NCBI GenBank assembly: GCA_028275195.1
Contig: JAPWVC010000063.1
Span: 1 to 7,450, forward strand
DNA from: Candidatus Acetothermia bacterium
GTDB taxonomy: Bacteria > Bipolaricaulota > Bipolaricaulia > RBG-16-55-9 > JANLFV01
Reading direction: 5' to 3'
Length of the DNA stretch: 7,450 nt
The notes under the pieces were generated by a model that was not told the DNA's origin, did not search any database, and saw only the letters and a list, made by a program, of their open reading frames with translations. Every line of letters starts with the position of its first letter. Position 1 is the first letter of the stretch. The translations under genes were made by a program, and so were the position numbers. Positions 1 through 5,546 of this stretch are shown piece after piece.

Positions 1-242
1 GCTTCATCATCTTCTTGAGGGGGGCCTACCCGATTAATGTCCTGAACGCGATCAAGCTGGTCCCCGAAGTCTGCCGGATCTTCTGCGCCACGGCCAACCC
101 GGTCGAGGTGATCCTAGCCGAGACGGAGCAGGGCCGCGGGGTCTTGGGGGTGGTGGACGGGATCCGGGCCAAGGGGCTCGAGACCGAGAAGGATATCGCG
201 GAGAGAAAGAGCTTCCTCCGCCAGATCGGCTACAAGCTCTGA
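1..242 (+). CDS. Adenosine-specific kinase family protein, 3' part (5' end outside window)
   Basis: The reading frame enters from the left edge (first full codon at position 3) and ends at TGA 240-242, giving about 79 C-terminal residues of a family whose members are, from memory, about 160-165 aa. The visible part holds the family's conserved core: the run beginning [13 protein letters not shown], then [14 protein letters not shown], then [15 protein letters not shown]. These match my knowledge of the Pfam family Adenosine_kin (PF04008), small cytoplasmic proteins annotated as adenosine-specific kinases and unrelated to ribokinase-type adenosine kinases. A TTG at 15-17 is an internal Leu codon, not the start, because the conserved sequence continues upstream of it. 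The gene lies 6 bp before the deacetylase-like gene on the same strand, so the two are probably cotranscribed. The family assignment is firm; its physiological substrate is less certain. Confidence 0.85.
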   Translation, partial: FIIFLRGAYPINVLNAIKLVPEVCRIFCATANPVEVILAETEQGRGVLGVVDGIRAKGLETEKDIAERKSFLRQIGYKL

Positions 243-248
243 CCCTGG

Positions 249-1148
249 ATGATCCCGGCTTTCTACTCCGATCACCTCCCGGTCCGGCTCCCTCCGGGCC
301 ATCCCTTCCCCATCGAGAAGTATCGGGCCATCCACCAGAGAATAGTAGAAGAAGAGATCTTCCCTGAGGAGTGGCTCCGTGAGGCCGGGTCGGTGGACCC
401 ACGGATCCTGGGGCTAGCCCACACCTCTGCTTACCTCAAGCGAGCCTTCGCGGGCGAGCTAGGCCGAGAGGAGCTCCGCCGGCTCGGCCTCCCCTGGTCC
501 GAAGGGCTGGTCCGGCGGGCCGCGGCGAGCGTCGGAGGGACGATCGAGGCCGCCTGGGCTGCTTTAGAGCATGGCCTGGGGATAAACCTCGGCGGGGGGA
601 CCCATCATGCCTTCCCTGACCGTGGGGAGGCCTTCTGCCTGTTCAACGATATCGCCGTCGCTGCCCGACTCCTCCAGCAGCGGAACGCCGTCCGTAAGGT
701 CGGGATCATCGACCTCGATGCCCACCAAGGGGATGGGACGGCCGCGATCCTCCGGTATGACCAAGGCATCTTCATCCTCGACATCTACTGCGAGGCGAAC
801 TTCCCCCTGAAGAAGGTCAGGACGGACATCGCGCTCGGGCTCCCCGAGGGGACGACGGACGAGGAGTATCTCCAGCAACTGGAGCGCCACCTCCCGCGGG
901 TCTTCCAGTTCAAGCCGGAGATCGTCTTCTACCAAGCGGGAGTCGATCCCCTGAAAGGGGACGCGCTCGGCGGGCTTGCCTTGAGCCACAATGGGCTCCT
1001 GGAGCGAGACCGGCTAGTCCTCTCAAGCTGCCGCGAGGCCAAGGTCCCGGTCGTCATCACCCTCGGCGGGGGCTATGCTCGACCGCTCAGCGAGACCGTC
1101 AAGGCTCATATGAACACCGTTCGCGTGGCCCGCGAGCTCTTCACCTAG
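249..1148 (+). CDS. Histone deacetylase-fold amidohydrolase, class IV (HDAC11)-like
   Basis: This 299-aa cytoplasmic protein spans the whole arginase/deacetylase fold. Zn-dependent enzymes of this family remove acetyl groups from acetyl-lysine, polyamines or small amides. The His pair is in GGGTHHAF (His119/His120). FCLFNDIAVAA follows at 129-139. The metal-site segment IIDLDAHQGDGT (153-164) gives ligands Asp157 and His159, with Asp155 also conserved. A second metal Asp is Asp233 in GVDPLKGD, and the transition-state Tyr is Tyr276 in LGGGYAR. DLDAHQG, with Gln where class I enzymes have a second His, is the form I know from HDAC11 and its bacterial relatives. All catalytic positions are present, so it should be active. 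The ATG has no clear Shine-Dalgarno and lies 6 bp after the upstream stop, so translation is probably coupled. The substrate cannot be read from sequence; tubulin or histones are not implied. Its last 8 bp overlap the convergent small gene. Confidence 0.92.
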   Translation: MIPAFYSDHLPVRLPPGHPFPIEKYRAIHQRIVEEEIFPEEWLREAGSVDPRILGLAHTSAYLKRAFAGELGREELRRLGLPWSEGLVRRAAASVGGTIEAAWAALEHGLGINLGGGTHHAFPDRGEAFCLFNDIAVAARLLQQRNAVRKVGIIDLDAHQGDGTAAILRYDQGIFILDIYCEANFPLKKVRTDIALGLPEGTTDEEYLQQLERHLPRVFQFKPEIVFYQAGVDPLKGDALGGLALSHNGLLERDRLVLSSCREAKVPVVITLGGGYARPLSETVKAHMNTVRVARELFT

Positions 1149-1320
1149 GTTTCTCGAAGAGCGGCGGGAGGGCGAAGCCGATGAGGAAGCCGACCCCCAG
1201 GCCGAAGAGCGCCCCGAATAAGAGGTCCCCGAAGAAGGCGCTGCTGATCAGCCCGACTGCTAGTCCGACCCCGGCCATCGCTCCCCCGGACTTACCCCGC
1301 GCCTTCAGCCAATCGGCCAA
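1141..1320 (-). CDS. Small glycine-zipper membrane protein (59 aa, TTG start)
   Basis: This short frame begins with TTG at 1318-1320, preceded 3 nt upstream by a purine-rich ribosome-binding stretch (GGGGGAG, 1324-1330), and ends at TGA 1141-1143. The product has a short basic amphipathic N-terminus (MADWLKARGK), then about 35 hydrophobic, glycine-rich residues that could form one long or two short membrane helices (about 16-30 and 33-51), and a charged tail ending FEKPR. Gly36, Gly40, Gly44 and Gly48 form a perfect GxxxGxxxGxxxG zipper, with further pairs at Gly13/Gly17 and Gly19/Gly23, suggesting tight helix packing or oligomers. It is last in the minus-strand operon, 45 bp after the transglutaminase-like gene. 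Its stop overlaps the convergent deacetylase gene by 8 bp. I do not recognise a named family. An alternative start is ATG at 1276-1278 (45 aa), but it lacks the good RBS. Function unknown. Confidence 0.72.
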   Translation of the reverse strand: MADWLKARGKSGGAMAGVGLAVGLISSAFFGDLLFGALFGLGVGFLIGFALPPLFEKPR

Positions 1321-1365
1321 CTTCTCCCCCCTTACTCGAAGAGAGTGCGAAGCCTTAGCGGCCAG

Positions 1366-2442
1366 TCAGGGCTCGGACCAGACCACCACCCATTCTCCCC
1401 GGATCAGCACTCCATCTCTTCCTTGATCCTGGCCCTGGACTTGGGCCGCGGCGATGTAGCTGACCCCGAGATAGTCGGGGTCGATATCGCCCCGGCTGAA
1501 GATGAGGGCATGGCCGTGAGAACCGGCATACTCGCGGCTCGCCGGCCGGCCCAGCCCGCCATTGTCCCATGTGGGATCGAACGGGACCCAACCGTAGCCA
1601 GGGAGGTAGACCTCGGCCCAGCGGTGATTGTAGCGGTCAACGAAGGTCCGGCCGAAGGCCCCCCTCGGGAGGTAGACCGACCCGCCGGCGTAGCGCGCGG
1701 GCAAGCCCGCGGCCCGGGCTAAGGCGATGAAGAGGAAGGTGAACTCGCTGCAGGAGCCGCTCCCTCTCCGCAGGACCGTCGCGGCGTCGTCCCATTCCCC
1801 GTCGAGCTCGTAGCTGAGCGACCTGGCCACGAAATCGTGGATCCGCAGGGCCATCAGATAGGGATTCCTCTCCTCGTCGATGACCTGCCGAGCCGTTGCG
1901 GCTATCAAGGGGTCGCTGATCCGGTAATAAGGCCCATCAGCGGTGTAGAGGGAGCGGACCTCTTCCGGGACCGCCTCGAGGCCCCCGACCCTTTCAGGCT
2001 CGATGGCGTAGACTATCCTCCAGAACTTCCCGAGAGCAGTGAACCCGAGCGTGACGGTCTCTCCTGGCTCGAGCCTCGCGAACACGAAGTCCGCGAGCCT
2101 CTGGCCATAGCGGTCCTCGAGGTAGCGGTCCGGCTCGCGGGACCAGCGGAACTCGAGGATCTCTTGCTCCGGCAAGTTCGATGGGACGCCGATGTAGATG
2201 TGAAGGCCCTCGACCCTTTCCGGACCGAGATTAGTCCAGTTCACGCGGAACTCCACCCGCTTCACTACCGGCTCGCGGAGGGCCCAAGGGCCCTCGCTCT
2301 CACCGGTGGTAGCGAGGGTGGCGAGGGCCGCCTGCTCCAGTCCGGGCGGTCTCGCCTGATCTTGGTGCCAGAGCCAGAGGCTGCAAGCGAGCCCGAACCC
2401 GACCACTAACGAGAGCAAGATGAGAGCCTTAAGTCGATTCAT
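1366..2442 (-). CDS. Membrane-anchored transglutaminase-like (Cys-His-Asp) protein
   Basis: This 358-aa protein starts with a basic N-terminus (MNRLK) and a hydrophobic segment at about 6-25, a signal anchor or signal peptide placing the rest outside the membrane. Residues 55-140 look like a beta-rich ectodomain. The transglutaminase-like core follows at about 180-295: Cys231 in GSGSCSEFTFLFIALARAAG, a conserved GLPARYAGG, His273 in YNHRWAEVYLPGYGW, and Asp289 in PFDPTWD. This is the papain-like triad of the bacterial transglutaminase-like superfamily, whose members act as cysteine proteases, amidases or crosslinkers; the actual reaction is not determinable. Cys20 sits in a poor lipobox (GLAC), so lipidation is possible but unlikely. 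The ATG has a strong Shine-Dalgarno (GGAGGGAGG, 2446-2454) inside the end of gpsA and overlaps that gene by 14 bp, indicating translational coupling. The fold call is secure. Confidence 0.88.
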   Translation of the reverse strand: MNRLKALILLSLVVGFGLACSLWLWHQDQARPPGLEQAALATLATTGESEGPWALREPVVKRVEFRVNWTNLGPERVEGLHIYIGVPSNLPEQEILEFRWSREPDRYLEDRYGQRLADFVFARLEPGETVTLGFTALGKFWRIVYAIEPERVGGLEAVPEEVRSLYTADGPYYRISDPLIAATARQVIDEERNPYLMALRIHDFVARSLSYELDGEWDDAATVLRRGSGSCSEFTFLFIALARAAGLPARYAGGSVYLPRGAFGRTFVDRYNHRWAEVYLPGYGWVPFDPTWDNGGLGRPASREYAGSHGHALIFSRGDIDPDYLGVSYIAAAQVQGQDQGRDGVLIRGEWVVVWSEP

Positions 2443-3475
2443 TGGCCTCCCTCCATCCCCATTCCATCTTCGGCTCGCGGGTCATCAGCTCATTCAGCTT
2501 CTCCAGGGGGTGAGCCCCCTCATAAAGGATCGCGTAGACCGCCTCGGTGATCGGCATCTCTACCCCCAGATGCCTTGCCAGCTCGCGGACCACCCTTGTG
2601 GCATAAACTCCCTCGGCGACCATCTCCATCCCTGCTAGGATAGCATCGAGCCGCTCGCCCCGGCCAATCCGGTAGCCGACCGCCCTGTTCCGGCTGTGCT
2701 GGGAGGTGCAAGTCGTGACTAAGTCCCCCAGCCCGGAGAGGCCGAAGAGGGTCTCCTTCTTCGCCCCGAGCCGGACCCCAAGGCGAACCATCTCCACCAG
2801 GCCGCGGGCGATCAAAGCCCCCTTGGCATTGTCCCCGTAGCCGAGCCCGTCGGAGATCCCCGCGGCGAGGGCGATGATGTTCTTCACTGCTCCGCCATAC
2901 TCGACGCCCACAAGGTCGTCGGAGAGGTAGACCCTGAACCGCTCGGTCATCAAGGCCTCCTGGAGTCGCCTCCCCAGTTCCAGGTCTGTCCCGGCGATCA
3001 CGACTGTGGTCGGGAAGTCCCGTCCCACCTCTTCGGCATGGCTCGGGCCGGAGAGGGTGAAGATCGGTCGGGGGCCCAATTCCTCGCGAATGACCTCGGA
3101 CATCCTCTTCCCGCTCCCCTGCTCGAGCCCCTTGGCCAAATTGATGAGAGCCAGTTCTCGCTCCCGATCTTCGGCTCGGGCCCCAGCAGGGGGCAAGAGG
3201 CCCGCGAGCCGCCTTGCCAGCTCACGCATAGCGAAGCTCGGGACAGCTAGGACGAGGGCCTCGCCGAAGTCCCTAATCCCCTCGAGATCGGAGAAGATTA
3301 CCAAGCTCTCCGGGAGCTCGACCCCCGGGAGGTATCTCTTGTTCTCCCGCTCCCTCGCCATCTCCTGGGCCAGCTCAGGGTCCCGGACCCAAAGCCGGGT
3401 GCGATGGCCCTTCCGGGCGAGGAGCCGGGCGAGCGCCGTCCCCCAGCCGCCCCCACCGAGCACGAGGAAGTCCAC
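2429..3475 (-). CDS. gpsA: NAD(P)-dependent glycerol-3-phosphate dehydrogenase
   Basis: This cytosolic enzyme reduces dihydroxyacetone phosphate to sn-glycerol 3-phosphate, the backbone precursor of bacterial phospholipids. At 348 aa it is close to the normal GpsA length (about 330-340). The Rossmann nucleotide-binding motif GGGGWGTALA is at 7-16. Further conserved blocks are NLAKGLE with Lys115, SGPSHAEEV at 142-150, GGAVKN with the catalytic-type Lys198, NAKGALIARG at 216-225, GLGDLVTTC at 248-256 and SRNR at 261-264. These match GpsA throughout. The start is GTG at 3473-3475: an in-frame TAA lies 18 nt upstream and the glycine motif must begin near residue 7, so no other start fits. It follows the protease gene by 20 bp and overlaps the next gene by 14 bp, so it is an internal operon gene supplying membrane lipid synthesis. 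Confidence 0.97.
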   Translation of the reverse strand: MDFLVLGGGGWGTALARLLARKGHRTRLWVRDPELAQEMARERENKRYLPGVELPESLVIFSDLEGIRDFGEALVLAVPSFAMRELARRLAGLLPPAGARAEDRERELALINLAKGLEQGSGKRMSEVIREELGPRPIFTLSGPSHAEEVGRDFPTTVVIAGTDLELGRRLQEALMTERFRVYLSDDLVGVEYGGAVKNIIALAAGISDGLGYGDNAKGALIARGLVEMVRLGVRLGAKKETLFGLSGLGDLVTTCTSQHSRNRAVGYRIGRGERLDAILAGMEMVAEGVYATRVVRELARHLGVEMPITEAVYAILYEGAHPLEKLNELMTREPKMEWGWREANEST

Positions 3476-3495
3476 TTGCCTGCTTGGGATTTAGC

Positions 3496-4668
3496 CTAGC
3501 TGGTCGTGGTCGAGCCCGGCGGACTGCAGGGACAAAGGCTCCCTAGGTGCTCCTCGAGCCAAGCGCGGGCGGCCTGGAGCTGCTCTTCCTCCCCGCTCAC
3601 GGGGATGTCGGGGACGAGGCCAAAGTCCTGGACCCGATGGCCGCTTGGGGTCGTATACTCCGCGGTCGTGAGGATCACCGCCGAGCCATCGCTCAAGGTG
3701 AAGGGCGTCTGGATCAAGCCCTTCCCGAAGGAGCGCTCGCCGATCAGCACGCCCATCCGGTGGTCCTGGATCGCCCCGGCCAGGATCTCCGCCGCCGAGG
3801 CCGTCCCACGGTCGATCAGGACCGCTAGGGGCAGGTTGGGGAGGTTATTCCCTTGGGTCGGGTAAGTCCTCGTGGTGTGCCGATCGGTGCTCTTGAGGAT
3901 CGCACCTCCGTCGATGAAGTTGCTCGCGATGGCGATGGCCTCATCGAGGAGGCCGCCTGGATTGCCCCGCAGGTCCAGGATCAGCCCCCCGATCCCGGCG
4001 GCTAGCAAGTCTTGCAGTGCCTGGTCGAACTCCCTTCCAGCCTTCCGGTTGAAGGTCGTGACCCGGATATAGCCGATCCCCTCCTCCTCCAAGCGGTAGT
4101 CCACGGGATCGACGGTGATGACCTCGCGGATGATCGTGATCTCTTCGGTCGTCCCATCGGCATGCTGGACCTTGAGGGTCACAGGCGTCCCCAGTTCCCC
4201 GCGGAGGAGCCCGACCGCCTCGTCGAGTGTGAGCCCCTCGGTCGAGCGACCGTCGATCTCCAAGATGATATCCCCGGCTCGGACACCGGCTCGCTCCGCC
4301 GGGGAGCCAGCTAAGGGGGCGATCACCACGACCTTCCCGTCGCGGATTGCGATCTGGACCCCGATCCCGACGAACTCCCCCTCAAGATCGATGCTCTGGA
4401 ACCGTTGATACTCCTCAGGGGTGAGGAACCGGGAGTAAGGGTCGCCGAGGCCCTCGACCATCCCGCGGATTGCGCCGTAGAGGAGCTCCCGCTCATCGAG
4501 CCTCTCGGTATAGTAGAAGTTAGCCCTGATCCGCTCGTAGGCCTGGAAGAGCGGCCCGAAGAGGCCATTCCCCACTTGCCCCCTCGTCGCGGTGAGGTTC
4601 CACAGCCCGAGCCCGAGGATGACCGCGACCAGGATGATCCAGCCGATCCGATTCGACTTGCTTTCCAT
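3496..4668 (-). CDS. S41-family C-terminal processing protease (CtpA-like)
   Basis: This 390-aa serine protease of the tail-specific/C-terminal processing family has a single N-terminal membrane segment (about 9-25) that exports or anchors it outside the cytoplasmic membrane. A short helical region (35-90) includes the family signature GDPYSRFLTPEEY (75-87). A PDZ domain (about 93-170) contains GIGVQI, GSPAERAGVRAGD and IDG. The catalytic S41 domain (about 195-360) has LDLRGNPGG at 231-239, nucleophile Ser291 in RGTASAAEI, and general base Lys316 with Gln320 in SFGKGLIQ. The Ser/Lys dyad is intact, so it should be active against C-termini of extracytoplasmic proteins. The C-terminal tail carries two Cys (CPC, 379-381) of unknown role. 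It is the first gene of the operon, with its own promoter. The start ATG has only a distant purine stretch (GGAAGGGG, about 12 nt upstream). Confidence 0.95.
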   Translation of the reverse strand: MESKSNRIGWIILVAVILGLGLWNLTATRGQVGNGLFGPLFQAYERIRANFYYTERLDERELLYGAIRGMVEGLGDPYSRFLTPEEYQRFQSIDLEGEFVGIGVQIAIRDGKVVVIAPLAGSPAERAGVRAGDIILEIDGRSTEGLTLDEAVGLLRGELGTPVTLKVQHADGTTEEITIIREVITVDPVDYRLEEEGIGYIRVTTFNRKAGREFDQALQDLLAAGIGGLILDLRGNPGGLLDEAIAIASNFIDGGAILKSTDRHTTRTYPTQGNNLPNLPLAVLIDRGTASAAEILAGAIQDHRMGVLIGERSFGKGLIQTPFTLSDGSAVILTTAEYTTPSGHRVQDFGLVPDIPVSGEEEQLQAARAWLEEHLGSLCPCSPPGSTTTS

Positions 4669-4694
4669 CGCTCAGCTCAACCCCTTCCAGCCTG

Positions 4695-4723
4695 ATCTTA
4701 GCAGCCTGCGGAGGGAGTTTCAA
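4695..4723 (-). promoter_or_regulatory. Sigma70-type promoter for the ctpA-gpsA operon
   Basis: On the minus strand TTGAAA (4718-4723) and TAAGAT (4695-4700) are separated by exactly 17 bp. The start codon of the protease gene lies 26 nt beyond the -10 box, leaving a normal short 5' leader containing a purine stretch. The -35 matches the consensus TTGACA at five of six positions. No experimental start site is available; this is a sequence match only. Confidence 0.7.
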
Positions 4724-4729
4724 CTCTGC

Positions 4730-4802
4730 CCACCCGAGGCACGGCCTCCGGCCAGGCAAGCTAGGCGGCTCCGCCTGGCCTTAAGAGGCCACCTTCGGGT
4801 GG
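4730..4802. repeat. Nested interrupted inverted repeat between divergent promoters
   Basis: Three inverted arm pairs nest inside one another: CCACCCGA (4730-4737) with TCGGGTGG (4795-4802), GGCCTC (4743-4748) with GAGGCC (4785-4790), and GGCCAGGC (4750-4757) with GCCTGGCC (4773-4780). That is 22 perfect base pairs with small asymmetric bulges and a 15-nt centre (4758-4772), which itself overlaps a competing hairpin AGGCGG/CCGCCT (4763-4776). The element lies between the -35 boxes of the ctpA and ruvA promoters and upstream of both predicted transcription starts, so it is probably read as DNA (operator-like or cruciform-prone) rather than as an RNA structure. No known operator is recognised. 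Confidence 0.6.
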
Positions 4803-4803
4803 A

Positions 4804-4832
4804 TTGAGTTCGCCGAGCCCCGGGGCTAGAAT
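4804..4832 (+). promoter_or_regulatory. Sigma70-type promoter for ruvA, predicted leaderless
   Basis: TTGAGT (4804-4809) and TAGAAT (4827-4832) are separated by exactly 17 bp. The -10 ends 7 nt before the ruvA ATG at 4840, so initiation about 7 nt downstream would fall on or beside the A of the start codon. No Shine-Dalgarno is present between -10 and ATG, which fits leaderless translation. Confidence 0.7.
4816..4827. repeat. 12-bp perfect palindrome in the ruvA promoter spacer
   Basis: AGCCCCGGGGCT is a perfect 12-bp palindrome between the -35 and -10 boxes of the ruvA promoter, touching the first base of the -10. Its placement would suit a repressor or twist-sensitive activator site. However, palindromes of this size are expected a few times by chance in 7 kb of GC-rich DNA, so functional meaning is uncertain. 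It does not resemble LexA boxes that I know. Confidence 0.35.
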
Positions 4833-4839
4833 CGCAAAG

Positions 4840-5433
4840 ATGATCGATACCATCACAGGTGAACTGATCGAGCTCGGGGAGGGCCACGCGGTAATCGAGG
4901 CCAATGGGATCGGCTACCGGGTCTTCATCACCAAGGCGGCCCGGGCCGAGTTGGCTGAGCTGACCGGCCCGGTCCGGCTCTTCACCCACCTCCAGTGGCG
5001 CGAGGACGGCCTCGAGCTCTATGGCTTCACTCGGGCGGAGGAGCGGGAGCTCTTCCGGCTTCTTCTAGGGGTGACGGGGATCGGGCCGCGGATCGCCCTG
5101 CAGGTCCTGGCCACGCTGACCCCTACCCAGTTCAGCGAAGCGGTCCGCAATAAACGGGTAGAGGAGCTCGAGCGGGTCAAGGGGATCGGGCGAAAGACGG
5201 CCGAGCGGCTGATCCTCGAGCTCCGGGAGAAGCTCCCGAAGGTCGTCCCTCCTGAGGGGCCAACGGCTGTCCTCTCCGACCGAGCGGAGCTGGCCTTCCG
5301 GGCCCTCCGTTCGCTCGGGTTCACTGCCACCGAGGCCCGCCGGGTGGTCGAGCGGGCCCAAGCTCAGGGTCAGGGTGAAGAGCTCTCTGCCGAGGAGCTG
5401 GTCAAGCGCGCCCTAGAGTTGATCCGAGGCTAG
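4840..5433 (+). CDS. ruvA: Holliday junction branch migration complex subunit RuvA
   Basis: RuvA binds four-way Holliday junctions as a tetramer and loads the RuvB motor for branch migration in recombinational repair. The 197-aa product is of typical length (about 190-205). Domain I, the OB-fold, covers about 1-62 and begins MIDTITGELIELGE, with GIGYRVF at 23-29. Domain II (about 65-140) holds the two helix-hairpin-helix motifs, VTGIGPRIA (78-86) and VKGIGRKTAERLILELREKL (113-132). Domain III, which contacts RuvB, is at about 145-197 and includes ALRSLGFTATEA. The ATG at 4840 was chosen because family members begin at this MI; an in-frame TTG at 4804 is part of the -35 box. The gene has its own promoter and no Shine-Dalgarno. 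Neither ruvC nor ruvB is adjacent, so RuvA's partners must be encoded elsewhere. Confidence 0.97.
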   Translation: MIDTITGELIELGEGHAVIEANGIGYRVFITKAARAELAELTGPVRLFTHLQWREDGLELYGFTRAEERELFRLLLGVTGIGPRIALQVLATLTPTQFSEAVRNKRVEELERVKGIGRKTAERLILELREKLPKVVPPEGPTAVLSDRAELAFRALRSLGFTATEARRVVERAQAQGQGEELSAEELVKRALELIRG

Positions 5434-5530
5434 GGGAACAATACCCGCTCAGCCGTGGCAGCGGCCTTGGCCCTCGGCTCCCTTGGGGGGATGCGCTTCC
5501 CTTGGCTCTTCCTGGCCAGCCCAGTTGGTA

Positions 5531-5539
5531 TGGTATAAT
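5531..5539 (+). promoter_or_regulatory. Extended -10 promoter for the MFS gene, predicted leaderless
   Basis: TGGTATAAT is a consensus extended -10 (TGn plus a perfect TATAAT at 5534-5539). It ends 7 nt before ATG 5547, exactly the spacing seen at ruvA, and no Shine-Dalgarno intervenes. No convincing -35 box is found at 16-18 bp spacing, consistent with an extended -10 promoter. The rest of the 113-bp spacer (5434-5546) shows no gene or convincing terminator. Confidence 0.7.
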
Positions 5540-5546
5540 CCCACCC

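Noticed and set aside
52..402. Minus-strand open frame (116 aa) opposite the kinase and deacetylase genes
   Set aside because: Arg/Pro/Gly/Ser-rich translation with no domain character, fully explained as a shadow of two conserved genes.
1136..1162. Hairpin GCTCTTC/GAAGAGC at the convergent gene junction as a bidirectional terminator
   Set aside because: The stem is only 7 bp with a 13-nt loop, has no T-tract on either strand, and lies within the coding ends of both genes.
2383..2442. Lipoprotein signal at Cys20 of the transglutaminase-like protein
   Set aside because: The residues before Cys (GLAC) lack the Leu/Val/Ile usual at -3 of a lipobox, so a simple signal anchor is more likely.
3006..3494. 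Long plus-strand open frame (162 aa) opposite gpsA
   Set aside because: Low-complexity Ser/Arg/Pro-rich translation typical of the antisense frame of a GC-rich gene; gpsA motifs on the other strand are continuous.
4804..4839. In-frame TTG extension giving RuvA 12 extra N-terminal residues
   Set aside because: RuvA proteins start at the MI that corresponds to 4840, and the extension coincides with the -35/-10 promoter elements.
4669..4839. SOS (LexA) or Deinococcus-type damage-response box upstream of ruvA
   Set aside because: No CTGT-N8-ACAG, GAAC-N4-GTTC or RDRM-like sequence is present; the palindromes seen are GC-only and different.
5434..5530. Possible ruvA terminator or small gene in the spacer
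   Set aside because: Only short imperfect stems (for example GGCT/AGCC with GGG/CCC near 5430-5455) without a T-tract, and no frame with credible protein character.
5502..5546. In-frame TTG extension of the MFS protein by 15 residues
   Set aside because: A consensus extended -10 box lies inside it, only 7 nt before ATG 5547, and the extra residues are not membrane-like.
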